Positions 1 through 11,334 of a DNA stretch of 64,000 nt are shown here, piece after piece. Location: positions 218,322 to 282,321 of the forward strand of contig SIJG01000114.1 in NCBI GenBank assembly GCA_023374025.1, written 5' to 3'. Both the position numbers and the translations under genes were made by a program. Origin of the DNA: Heterodera schachtii (lineage: Eukaryota > Nematoda > Chromadorea > Rhabditida > Heteroderidae). The notes beneath the pieces were generated by a model. It was given only the letters and a program-made list of their open reading frames with translations, did not search any database and was not told the origin of the DNA. Position 1 is the first letter of the stretch, and each line of letters begins with the position of its first letter.

Positions 1-110
1 CTAGGGAATACATTATAATTAAATTAGAATATGAACCCAAATATTACAACAGCTTTTTAGAAAAAAAAAATTGAATATTTCAAATGATGAAATCGAAAAA
101 CATTTAATTT

Positions 111-1165
111 CATTAAATAATAATTCATATTACAAAAAATTACGACATGTTCGCGTTCACGGAAGCAATATTACGAACGAACAGAACAACTTTTTTACAA
201 AAAAAATATTCCAATTATCTAACATTAATAAATATTCATTACATATTCAGATATAAATATTTTTTTAAGAAAATTCAGCAAATCTACAATTAAAAGAACG
301 GATTATTTAAAAAAAATAAATTACAATAATCTTTTATACATAGAATAACAAAATATTTAGAAAAATAAGCTTTTTTAAAATAATATGCAAAAGAATTTTA
401 AAAAAAGATTTTGACAAAAAAATAAAAGCAATTTTATTGATATGACTATTTAAAAATACAAAATTCTAAAATTAAATATAAAAAATATAATATATATTTT
501 AAGGTGATGAAAGAAACATTTTTTTAAAATAAATTATTTATTCCAAAACAAAACATCACGACATTTCTACTGAAACTCAATCTTTTACGCAAACAGAACA
601 ATATTTAATTAAAAAATGTTAATTACTATTATAATAAATTTGCATCTTTAAAATTACTAAGTAAAGAGAAAAAAATTTACAATAATTATTCCAAATGTAA
701 ATTTTTTTTAACTAAAATGACAAAATGATAATTTAAATAAACAATAACAAAATAAATCGTCAACATTCTCTACTTCTGGAAATCGCAATGAAAGTCGAGA
801 TGTAAATTCATAGCATTCAATATTCTTTTAAAGTATTAAAATCCCAAAAATGCTAAATTTATTTAAAATAATTATTAATAATAATTCATATTACAAAACA
901 TACGAATGATCGCCTTCACGGAAGCAATATTCACCAACTGAACAAGTTTATTTAAAAAATATTCCAATTATCTTAAATTAATAAATATTAATTACATATA
1001 AAACTGTAAATATTTTTTTTAAAGGAAATCGAGCAAATCTGTAATAAAAAGCAATGGGTTATTTAAACAAATAAAACTTACACTAATCTCATTATATACA
1101 AGAAGAGAAAAATATTTTGAAAATAAGCTTTTTAAAAATAATATGCAAAAAAAAATTTAAAATAT
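111..1165 (+). repeat. degenerate direct repeat, two clear and one weak copy
   Basis: Bases 111-410 and 871-1165 can be aligned by eye almost throughout. Shared landmarks are TAATAATTCATATTACAAAA, TTCACGGAAGCAATATT, AATATTCCAATTATCT, AATAAGCTTTTT and AATATGCAAAA, in the same order and spacing. A third, weaker copy lies around 545-610 (ACGACAT...ACGCAAACAGAACAA). The copies carry many substitutions and small indels, so the duplication is old. No coding capacity is evident. Confidence 0.7.
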
Positions 1166-1321
1166 CCAAAAATAAATCATTAAATTTTGTAATTAAGAAC
1201 CCTAAATAATTCATTTTATTATTAATTTCCAACCTCTCTATGCTTAGAACAAATCACTCAAGTTAGACTAGAACAATCTAATAAATTATCAAATTTACAA
1301 ATGTTTGATATAAATTATGGG

Positions 1322-1446
1322 ACAAAATTTCAAAAAATTTCGTTATGTTTCAAAAAGTTATGGCCAAAAATATTTTAAAACCTGGTTGCTTATGTACTTT
1401 TGGCCATAACTTTGTTTGATCTTGACAAAATTTTTTGAATTTTGTA
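1322..1446. repeat. long imperfect inverted repeat (hairpin)
   Basis: Bases 1322-1369 and 1398-1446 are reverse complements over about 48 bp with a few mismatches and small gaps, separated by about 27 nt. The inner arms are GTTATGGCCAAAA and TTTTGGCCATAAC, a perfect 13-bp match; the outer arms are ACAAAATTTCAAAAAATTT and a near complement. The size and loop could fit a small fold-back element or a hairpin RNA precursor; nothing in the sequence decides between them. Confidence 0.7.
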
Positions 1447-4400
1447 GGCTAATAGAGAATTGTTAGGGATATTGAATGATTTCATGAATTTAAAATAATA
1501 ATTTTTTTTTATCAATTTTTAGTGAATATAGCGCAAAAAGAAACAAAATGAAGAATAAGCGTGCTTTAAATATAGCAAAAATTAACCAAAAATTAATCTT
1601 TTAACAATTTGGCAACACAACATGACCAATATACATTATTAACGGCAAATTAATCATATAAATTTCTACCAAAAAACTGCGCAATATTCATGAGTTAATT
1701 AATTATATGTTTAAATTTTGTTCAGAATTATTAATTTAATTAATTGATTTTATGCAAAAACATATGAGAAAAAGATTAGTATAAAATATTAAACAAGATT
1801 AAAAAATCCTTCATTTCCAAAAGAACCCAGACAGACAGAAGTCATTTTCTTGCCAATTGGTCAAAAAAAAAAAGATTTTTATAGCGTTAATTTGTTGTAT
1901 ATATAAGTTAATATAAGATAAAAAACTTAATATTAATATACATATTGATATTAGTCATACCTATTAATATTTAATTAAATTTATGAAATAAATTAAATAA
2001 ACAAAAAATTAATAAATGAACTAATAAATACAGAAACATACAGTAAGAAAATTAAATATCTTATTTTAAAAAAATGTATTAAATAAAATATATATTTATA
2101 TTAAGAGAATATACTTCAAAAAATACAAAAACTGAAATTGAAAAGTAATTAAGTTTATTAAAGTTTTTCCTCATAAAAATATCATACGTCATTTCCAACG
2201 GGTCACACAAGATAGACTTCAGCAGAGCTTCACAAATGATGAAGAAAGAAAAAATACAATAAAGATTTAAACTTAAGCTATATAATTAAATATTATAGTA
2301 TTAGATATACATCCAAAAAATTTATATAAAAATAATTAAATAAATAAATAATCTTTCTGTGCAGATAATGATAACAATACATGAATAAAATTTAAATTAA
2401 TTTTATATAAATGCATTAAAAATCTTGTTAAATAAAAAAAATAGCAGCACTAAATATTGGAAGCGCAGCTAATTATCATTAGTTTTTTTCTCAATAAAAT
2501 TTTGAATTTCTCCTTTGTAAAATTAATGTTTTTCCTATTTATATATTTATTCTTTATAACTTGCAATTTCATATTGAATTTTTTGAAACAAAAATAAAAG
2601 TATGTTATTTTTTGTTTTAATCTTTTTTCACAATATCTTGTTGATACCTCTACATCTCTCACACACATCTGTGGCAGCTTTAATTGTTTTATTAGAAATT
2701 ATTATTATTTTTTGTTTTTTTATATTTATGAGTAGTATTATTTGCATATTTTTTCATTTTATTTATTTGCTGTATTCGAAAAAATTTTTAGTAAAAATTT
2801 CAAAAACAATAGTTTTCTGTGAATATTTAAGATCCTCCTTATTGTTTTGGAATATTTCTTTTTAGATATTTTTTATAAAAAATAAATAATTAATTTTTCA
2901 ATGGTTTTTGATTTATTTTTTTTAAATTAATAATATTATTAACTCAGAAATTTCCGGGCTCAAAAAATCAGTCAACAATCAAAACATTTGCAAAACTGTG
3001 TTTTCTTGTAAAAAAATTCGTAATTTAGTCACTATTTTTTTTAATTTACCTTTTTTTGCTTTAATTTTAATTCGAAATTTCTATCATTTATATAAATTTA
3101 TTTTATATACTTTTTTATAATATGTATTTATTTTTTAAACAGTCATATTCATAAAAACCGAAATAAATATTTTTATATTTAAATATTACAAACTCATAAT
3201 TTAACTTTTACCAGCTAATAAATTTTGGAACTCTTTGTTCTAAACATCTTTTTAATTAGTTTAATTGGCGAATCACTCGCTTCTGACTGATCGATTTTGA
3301 ACCGTCCATATCAGGCAGTTTTTATTTTGTATATTTCTTGATTTTTATTAATCTTTTTACATTAGAAATTTTTTTTTATTTATAAATAATTTATTTTTTT
3401 TAATTTATGCATAATTTCAATTTTTTTTAATTCGTAAATATTATGCTTGACTATTTTTATTTACGAAATCATTGTTCAACCAATCGATTTATAATTTTAA
3501 GATGCTTACAATAAAAAAATTATTTGTAAAAAATATTATTTCATTTGATATTTTTCATCTGTGTAATTTTTTATTTTTAAATTTATGAATTACTAATTTT
3601 AATAAAATATATTTTGTTAAAAATTTTTTAATCTACCACCATTTAAATCTACGAATATTTAGCGATTATGATGTCTTTTTTAAATTTATTATGCTGTTTT
3701 ATTTAATTCCAAAATTATTTTAATTTTTTCATTGCATATTAATATTATTTTAAACTCCAACTTTTATTGATCTTCAATATGATGTTTCCCATTAAGCATT
3801 AACAGGATCAATCAGTCAATTTACAGTAATAATTTGAGTTAATTGATTACTTTTTTATTTTACCATATCATCTATAGAATGTCAATTGTTTTTTTATAAT
3901 AAATAAATTTTAAATGATTTATACTTAAGATAATTTTTTATTTGAATGCCATTTATGCTTGCTTAATTAAATCATAATTGTTTTATTACTAAACTTTTTA
4001 TTTTTACAATCTCGAGGCTCTTCGTTGTTTGGTTGACGTTTGCGTCACGGCCATATTTTACTCTTTTTTATGGTGTTGATAATAATTAATCACTTTGTAA
4101 TTTTTAAAAAAAATTGAAATTTAATACTTTGTATTTTTTCTTAATATTTTTTGTTAATCAATATATTTCATCAATAGATTTTTCTTGCAGTTTTAAGTTT
4201 AATAAATCAAAAATTTTCTTTTTTTTACAAAAGATTTTTTTAATTGAAAAAAATACAATATTAATAAAATTATTATTATATATGTTAAAAAAGAGGAAAG
4301 CATAATCCAACGCCACTTTCATAACGTGGTGTAAAAGCAACAATTTTATACAAAAAAAATTATGCTTATTGAGACGCAAAAATTACTAAATTATTTTATA

Positions 4401-5937
4401 TTAAATTTTGTTTAAAATACCAATGGTACCATGATCAATTAATTCACCGTTTTTAATGACAATGCAAAATAACTTAATTGAAATTTCCACTAAATGAAAA
4501 AGCTGAAAATGCGGTAAAAATTGAAAAAAATATATTTTAATATAACAAAAAAATATGTAATTTAAAAAATTACTATAATCAAAATTATTTGTTTAAAAAT
4601 CTAACGAAAACAAAAGTAACAATTAAATAAAAATAATTAAATCGAATCAAAAATAAAAATTAGAAGTATTATAATAATTTAAAACTAATTCTGGTCATCA
4701 TTATTGCTTCTTTTAGGACATATTCTTCTATTTTCAAATTATTTATTAAGAAAATAAATGTAAATAATAAAGAATCATTTCTTAGAATTTTAAAATTTAA
4801 ATGCCTTTAATTCGAAATTAATTGGATATCGGAATTTTAGAACATCAAAAAACAAACAAAATAAAAAGTAAAAAAATAAATAATCTTATCGCACAGATCT
4901 TTTTAAAAATTATTATGAATTTAAGTGCTGTGCAAATATATAAATAAAAAAAAGAAAAATAAACAAAAAAAATAAAAGAAATCTATATTAAAAAATTTTT
5001 GGATACATTTTTCGCAACGGATTTTCTATGAGAAATTAATATTTTTATTTAATTTCTATCAATAAAATAACTATGGTAAAAGAATAAAAAAATAATTAAA
5101 TAAGAAATAAATAGAATTTACCAATAAAAAGTTAAAAATACCAAAAATGTATTTTAATTTTTATTAATAAATAAATAAATAAATAAATAAAACAAAATCA
5201 TTTGTTTATTTACATAGTTTAATGAATTCAAAAATACCTAACCAAATAAATTAAAAGAAATTGGAAGCAATGAATGTAAAAAAAAGATTTAAATGGAAAT
5301 ACAATAATTGAGAAATTGATAATTATTAAAATCTAGCAAAGAGCAAAAATTCTAAAAAAAAACTTATGGAAATAAAATAAAAATTAATGAAAAATTTAAT
5401 ATGCAATAATGCATGAATAATTAAATAACTTTAAGAAAGTAAATAAAATACGAAACACGAAATTTCTTTAAGTGAAAAAAATCAAAATTTTGTTAATCAT
5501 TCTCAAAATTTAATCAAAAAATTCTCAAATCATTTTATGATCACAATTTTATTATCATAAATTCATAAAATAAAGAAAAAAATTTAAATTTTAAATCTCA
5601 AAACTAATTTTTAAATGTTGGAACCTTAACTATTTAAATTAATATTATTTTATCTTAAATATTTCCATAAAATAAAAAAGATTATTTATTCAATTCATTT
5701 AAAGTATTAAAACCAAAAATGATATATTTATTTATGAAAATTGACCAATAATTTTTTTTTTTTTCAGCTAGAGTAGTCTTTGTTGTTTTTTTTTCAAATA
5801 TAGGAAATAAAAATTGAAAATATTTGAAAGCAAAATTTAAAATAAATACATCATATAAAAGTATTTAAATTTAAATAACTTTTTATCGCAAATATTAGTC
5901 ATAAAATAGATTTTTTGGAAAAAAAAACATTTTTTTT

Positions 5938-5951
5938 GGGGGGGGGGGGGG
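5938..5951 (+). repeat. G14 homopolymer tract
   Basis: Fourteen consecutive G lie in otherwise A/T-rich DNA, followed by a second G-rich stretch (AGAGGGGGGAGG) about 15 bases downstream. Such a run is very unlikely by chance in DNA of this composition. Confidence 0.9.
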
Positions 5952-8299
5952 TTATAATTCAGAGGGGGGAGGATACTAATTCCGAAGTACGGTATTTACT
6001 TCATGTTAACTTAGTATGTAGCTTCTTTTTTATTTAAGTTTATTTATTTTTACTTTTAAATTTACGGTTTTATTTTTATTATATAAATAGAAAAATGAAT
6101 CATTGTGAAGTATTAAAGGGTTATATTCACTTTATTTTTCTTCGGATATTTTAAATTTACTTATAACTAATTCATTCTTAGTTTTAAAGTATTCGTTTAA
6201 AAATCAAATATATTTCTTTTTATTGTATTACAATTTTATTTCACGACTTCAAGCAGGTTCCTTTTTGTTTCTTCATACGTGGTAGAAACTCATTTAAAAA
6301 TGTTTAAAATTATTTAATGCAAATACTTTTATATTTCTATCTTTTTTTTATTGTTGTATTTGCATTTAATAAATTTATTTTTTCATTTAAACAAGTTATT
6401 AAAAATTACTATTTGTTTATATTTATTCAATTTAGACGGAAATTTTAAGAATTTATGAGATCTATATTTAGCTCATGTTATTTTATTTTATGGTGTGGTT
6501 AACCTATTTTTAAACAGGTAAATATATTTTTGTATAAAATTTTAAATAATAACGATTTAGTTTTAAAAAATAATTGTATTCATAATTGACCACAATTTTA
6601 AAAGACTCATATCAAAAATATTTTTATTTAAATTATCTTTTTTATTTAAATTGCTTTATCCTTGATTATTTATTGGTATTTGTTTTATGTGTTAACATTT
6701 TGTTAAACAACCTCGACGCGGTTTAATGCTTTTAATGTCGATTCGTTGGAGCGTCTTCCGTGGCTTTACTCTTTTTTTTATTATATTAATAATTATTAAT
6801 AATCTTATATTCTTTCCTAAATTATTTCAGAAATAATTTTTTTTTTTTTTTTGATTTTATACTTTTCAATTTTCTCATTTTAATGCGTGTCGACTTAAAT
6901 AATCTTCTTTCTTTCCTTTAAATTAGCTAATTTTTAATTTAATCTATTTTAGTGGTTTTTTAGTCACCAAAACATTTTTTAAAAGGGATCATTTTATTTT
7001 TTTTGTTTTTGATTATTTTACAATAATAATTATTATGGGACCACTCATTTCTTTGAATAATTTCAATTGTTTTTTGTTTTTTATATTTTTATTAATTCAT
7101 TCTCTCAGTTCCATCAATAATTTTCTTTGCGATGAATCTTTTGACTATTGATCATTTTGTTGCTTGTTAAAATAAATTGAAATAAGAATATTATTATAAT
7201 AATTCATTAACTATATATTGTTTCATCTTTTGTGTATTGATAAAAGATTTCGGAATTAAAGAATTAACGAATTATTTTGTGGGGAATGTTAATTATAAAT
7301 AAAATAGTTGAATTTTTTCATTATTCTTTTTAATCTCACTATTTTGACATGGAAAGGAAGAAAATTATTTGAAATTTTATGTAAGTTCTAAAAAAAACAA
7401 TATTATGTTTTACTAATTTTTGTTTTTTATGCCAATTACAATAAAGATAAAAAAGATTAAGGTATATAAAAACGATAATACACAACATTTATATATTGTA
7501 GTTGGAGAAATTATTTTACAATTAGCTATTAGTAAATTTGATAATAAAAAAGAATGAAAATGTAAATATATTTATGTTTTTGTATGGCAACACATTTCGA
7601 CCATTTCCTGTTTTGTTTTTGTGTTTAATATTTGTTTACCTATATCAGACTTTAGAAATATTCTATTAAATTTTCAATGACTGTTCTGTTTTTATTTATT
7701 TTTCGCGAAATTTAATGCAATGGATATACTCTTGAATTTTAAATTATTTTTTTAATTTGAGTATACAAAAGATGTAGTAACAAATTTCGAAATAATCTTT
7801 TTATTCATACAATCAATCCTTGGAATTGCTTAGGCAGTTTACTAAATTTAAAAATGTTATGAAAGAAATTTATTCAGAAAATAAGTCAATAGTGGTGGTA
7901 GTTCATCCCTTTTTTATTTTACTTTATGTATTTTTGTATTGACTATATCGTATTTTCTATTTTCATTCGTTACTGGGTTTTCCGCTATTATGTCAAATAA
8001 ATAATAAAAAGCTTTATTGAAAATTATCCGAACATTTTGGGATTATTAAATTCAATTTAAATTTTAATATGATTTAGAACGATAAATTCTTTTTGACGAT
8101 ATAAAAATCTAAGCCATTTATTAAATTTTAAAATACATAATGTTTTTTGTTTTTCTTTTTTCATTATTATTTTATTCAATATCTATATTATTTAATTCTT
8201 TTTATAAATAACACATATTTTGTTTAAAAAAAATCAATTTTTTAAATGCGATTCCAAATAATATTTAAATTTTAATAATTTATTGTGTTTAATTTAGTA

Positions 8300-8532
8300 G
8301 CGCGGCCGTGCGCGGTGGACGTGCTGGCGTTGGGACTGGGCAATTTGGGAGGGCAAATGGGGAACATTGGGAAGGAACTCATAAACTCCCGAAGGAAGGG
8401 CCCCATGGGATGATCAAGCCCAGGGATCCCATCCCGCCTTTGATGGACACACTCGGGATAAGTGGCTTTATTCCGGAGAGACTGAAGTTACTTCGCTTGA
8501 AATGGCGAACATTAAATACAAGTGAACAATGA
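8300..8532 (+). CDS. exon-like ORF with Gly/Arg-rich start, product unrecognised
   Basis: An open frame of about 77 codons begins just after a T-rich tract ending in TTTAG (about 8299) and ends at TGA 8530-8532. The start of the frame is rich in Gly and Arg (VRGGRAGVGTGQFGRANGEH), reminiscent of an RGG-type tail. The rest is ordinary in composition (LPKEGPHGM, PRDPIPPLMDTLG, LLRLKWRTLN) and not low-complexity. This suggests a terminal exon, but no upstream exon or family was recognised. It could be a chance ORF in GC-richer DNA. Confidence 0.25.
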
Positions 8533-8801
8533 ATATGATCGTTCAATTATCGTCGGGAGGGGCGGTACAATAAGCAAAAGGGACATTAAATGCGAAATGA
8601 AATAAATGTGAGAATGTGAAATTCCTAGGGCTTCGGCCGGCAAACAAGAAAACCCGGATCTACCTTACACCTCCAACCTTACCAAAGACCGTCCCTGGTC
8701 TCTTACCAGGAATTTCACTCAAAATTTTGCCCAAACAAAGAAAAATATTTCAAAAATAATTTTGCTAATTTTTCTTCCTTTTTCTCATTTTTTTAAATCA
8801 G

Positions 8802-8998
8802 AATTTCATGCTCCATTGCACTCACTCCCAACCTTTCATTGGATCGTCCCTGATCCAGTTCAAGACTCAGGCATCACTGGCAAAGTGCCCAGCCATCAAC
8901 CTTTGTCTGCGAGAACTGATCAGGACTTTTTCATTTTTACTGCCGAAGCAAATGAAAAAAACAATTCCCAAATTTTGCCTATGAAGCATGAATTTTGA
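8802..8998 (+). CDS. exon-like ORF, product unrecognised
   Basis: The frame is open from a candidate splice acceptor (TTTTTTTAAATCAG, ending at 8801) to TGA at 8996-8998, about 65 codons. The composition is mixed (PLHSLPTFHWIVPDPVQDSG). The codons include one copy of the recurring decamer TGCCGAAGCA at 8941. No domain is recognised. It may be chance. Confidence 0.15.
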
Positions 8999-9123
8999 AA
9001 TTTAAATTACCTAAGTAAAGTTAGCAAAATTATTTTAATTTTAAACCTAAACCCCCAAAACCAAAACACACTCATTTCCCTTGCCAAAGCCCCCTTTTCC
9101 ACTATCTCTCTCATTCCTCTCAA

Positions 9124-9343
9124 TTAACGCCGGTCATCTCGCCGTCTTTCTTGGCATTGACGTGCCACGTGTCCCGTTCGTCCACAATTGTAGCACTTCG
9201 TAGCGCTTCCTCCTCGTCCGCCGAGTGTGAATGTCGTCCCCGTGAATTGTCTCCAACTTGTGCTTCGCCAATTTTCGTCTCGTCGTGGTGCCGGTCCATC
9301 CTCCGTCGCCAATCGCTTGCGTTCCGCTGGTCGGCCGGCAGTC
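9124..9343 (-). CDS. terminal exon-like ORF with CCHC zinc knuckle
   Basis: On the minus strand a frame opens directly after a strong splice acceptor (CCCATTTTCAG, AG at 9345-9344) and ends at TAA 9126-9124. Near its C-terminus it encodes CYNCGRTGHVARQC, a perfect C-X2-C-X4-H-X4-C zinc knuckle, preceded by a Gly-rich stretch (LGGRGG) and followed by a basic tail (QERRRDDRR). Zinc knuckles of this type bind single-stranded nucleic acid. They occur in retroelement nucleocapsids and in cellular RNA-binding proteins such as the CNBP, GLH and SR families. A second frame across the same bases is also open from 9554 to 9120 but encodes no knuckle. No protease or RT is adjacent, so neither retroelement nor cellular origin is proven. 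The upstream exon is uncertain. Confidence 0.4.
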
Positions 9344-9663
9344 CTGAAAATGGGAAGAGGGGTGTTAGGCCTGTTTTCTGTAATAGAACCACTCGAGTCC
9401 CACCAATTCCGTTCATTCGCTCAGTGTCGCCCGCAATTTTGTCCCGATCTGCGCTCTCGTAAAGTGATCGCTGAGTAACGGGTCCAATTGCACTCTCCAC
9501 GTAGTCGAACAGCACACAAAATCCGTTGAATCGCCGAAGCAGGGAGACGCGCACCGTAGCTCGACGTGCCTAAGAATTTATAGAATTTTTTAATGTGTCA
9601 TTCATTCAACCAAGCCCACTGAAATATGATCAGTTTATTTAAATAAAATTCTAAATTATCACT

Positions 9664-9968
9664 CTCGACTTAGGCAAGAATTAACAAGCTTAGGCTGATC
9701 ACAGCATACCGTAAATGTCTAACAGACGAAATACCCAGGCCCAAAAACAGTGCATGGAGTGCACTGAAAGACAAAGAAAGCTTAAAAATCCGCTCCCGAC
9801 AATTTTTGGGCTTTTGGGTCATCATTAATTGTTCAAATTCCCCAGCCATTAAACTCAAACCCACCGAATCAAATTTTCCGCCCTCAGTCGGACTTCCTTC
9901 ACAATTTGCTTTGAGTCCGCCGAAGCACAATGCCGTTGCTTGATGCCAAAAATTGCCGAAGCACTGAC
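9664..9968 (-). other. open minus-strand segment, unrecognised
   Basis: The minus strand is open for about 100 codons through 9968-9670, including two copies of the decamer TGCTTCGGCA or TGCTTCGGCG, each read as Cys-Phe-Gly. A T-rich tract ending in TTTCAG lies inside (about 9765), so only part would be exonic. No domain is visible. Listed because the composition is unlike the surrounding desert and its order agrees with a minus-strand multi-exon remnant together with 9124-9343 and 10077-10218. Confidence 0.2.
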
Positions 9969-10076
9969 GTCTAAAAAGGAATACTTTTAAAATTAATTTG
10001 CCTCTTATTTCCCCTCAATTTCGAATTTTCACTAAAATGGGCTAAGTCCCAATCACCGTCCCAATTAGCTGTCATT

Positions 10077-10218
10077 TCACCCTTCAAACATACTGTCGCT
10101 GGTGGGGCTGTCGAATGTCCACCAAGGCAATTCCGTCCGATGTTCAATTGATCGCTGCTGATGTCCTTTATTTGTCGGTAATGAATTGAAGAGAGATCGT
10201 TGAATTAAGTGCTTTTCG
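10077..10218 (-). CDS. terminal exon-like ORF, product unrecognised
   Basis: On the minus strand a frame of about 46 codons begins directly after an acceptor-like tract (TTTCTTTTTAG, AG at 10220-10219) and ends at TGA 10079-10077. The translated tail contains ELPWWTFDSPTSDSMFEG, mixed in composition and plausible for a protein C-terminus, but it matches no family known to me. Confidence is low because no upstream exon is identified. Confidence 0.2.
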
Positions 10219-10317
10219 CTAAAAAGAAATAAAGAAATAAAAAAAAATTAAATAATAAATATTAAATTTAAAAACAATTAAAAATTATTCAACAATTAAT
10301 AAATTGTACAAATAAAT

Positions 10318-10680
10318 TCAAATGGCTAAATGATGGACGACGCCTAAGGGGTGGATGGGAGGAATGGGGGCGGAAGGGAATCGTATAGGCAACATCACAA
10401 ACAGCGGCAAGCCAAGCGCTAATGCAGCGGTAATTCTGTCGTATTTTCTACGGCAGATTACAATCGCTGAGTTCATCGCGGGGGGGGGGAACAAACAGCG
10501 GTGGGAAAGGCAGGGACAGCAGCAGAGCAACGGATGCAAAGGGATAGTGGCCAGGGCAGGCGGGAGGGCAGAGTCCTCTCCGTTCCGTTCAACATCCGCC
10601 AATTTACACCCATGGCGGACTTTGAACGAACAAACAATTTGTGAACATTTTTCATACCGTAATCAAGGAGTACTGTAATA
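10318..10680. other. GC-rich block with G10 tract, no convincing gene
   Basis: About 360 bases of clearly GC-richer DNA with purine-rich plus strand (GGGTGGATGGGAGGAATGGG and similar) and a G10 run at 10490-10499. Open frames exist on both strands, but they are mutually overlapping shadows without domains, so none is called. Its function is unknown. Confidence 0.5.
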
Positions 10681-11207
10681 AGCATTTTTCTTATGATTGT
10701 CAAAAGATTTCAAATTTGCTTAATTGCTTTTTTTTGACTGTTAAAACTGCCGAAGCATACTTCATAAATTTTTTTTTTAAATAATTTTTCCGGATAATTG
10801 TGTCAAAATTAGGCCTTCTATTTTGAATACTCCCAAATTTTATTTTCACTTCCATCTGCTGTTGCTTACTCTCTTTTTTTTTTGGCCCTTCTCATTTTCC
10901 CTAATTTAATTTACCTCCCATCTATAGACTTCGGTCGAAACCAAATCAAACTTTTACAGTAGAGCAGCTTTTACCGTATAATCGTTGTTTATTATTGCCT
11001 TTGTATCTCCGAAGAGTTATGCACCTCAATTAAATTTACGAAGATTTTTTTTAACTTATTCATTTTGTTCCATTTCTCCACACAATTTTTTTTTAAACTC
11101 ATATACTGCCGAAGCATTTAACCTTTCTCCGTTTTTGGATCATTTCAATCCCCATTTTCTTTCATAAAAATTTTGGTCCCTTTGAGGTTTTTTTTTGTAT
11201 TCGTTGT

Positions 11208-11334
11208 CTTCCCTATTTTCGGGGCATCCCATTTTCTTGGGGTATTTGAAACTTCCCTATTTTTGGGGCATCCCTTTTTTGGGGTATTTATTTCCTTCCC
11301 TATTTTCGGGGCATTCCATTTTTGGGGAATTTAG
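11208..11334 (+). repeat. three-copy tandem repeat, about 43-bp unit
   Basis: Three units start at 11208, 11252 and 11295. Each begins CTTCCCTATTTT(C/T)GGGGCAT, followed by a T-rich stretch and TTGGGG(T/A)ATTT. Units differ by a few bases and small indels. This marks the right-hand edge of the GC-richer island. Confidence 0.85.

Larger units (their letters stand above)
1..8289. other. AT-rich gene-free desert
   Basis: This stretch is extremely A+T rich with no ORF that looks coding; the few open frames are short, start at TTG or consist of Phe/Ile/Leu/Tyr runs as expected in T-rich DNA. Composition switches by strand: about 1-2450 and 4380-5700 are A-rich on the plus strand, while 2550-4370 and 5750-8280 are T-rich. 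Embedded are a degenerate tandem repeat (111-1165), a fold-back (1322-1446), an (AAAT)n run near 5166-5191 and a G14 run at 5938-5951. Short islets of higher GC occur, for example at about 140-190, 2187-2245, 3265-3320, 4010-4060 and 6710-6765. Confidence 0.8.

Noticed and set aside
71..256. 61-codon ORF in the first tandem copy
   Set aside because: Starts at TTG, is Asn/Lys/Ile-rich, and the frame is not preserved in the second copy of the repeat (871-1165).
2602..2865. 87-codon hydrophobic ORF starting at ATG
   Set aside because: The composition (Phe/Ile/Leu runs) is what T-rich DNA gives by chance; no neighbouring exon, signal or family match.
9151..9478. Plus-strand ORFs of 83-103 codons over the zinc-knuckle exon
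   Set aside because: They are antisense shadows of the minus-strand frame encoding the CCHC motif.
10318..10703. Overlapping ORFs of 76-107 codons on both strands
   Set aside because: Mutually overlapping frames in GC-rich DNA, Pro/Leu- or Gly-rich, without domains or splice context.
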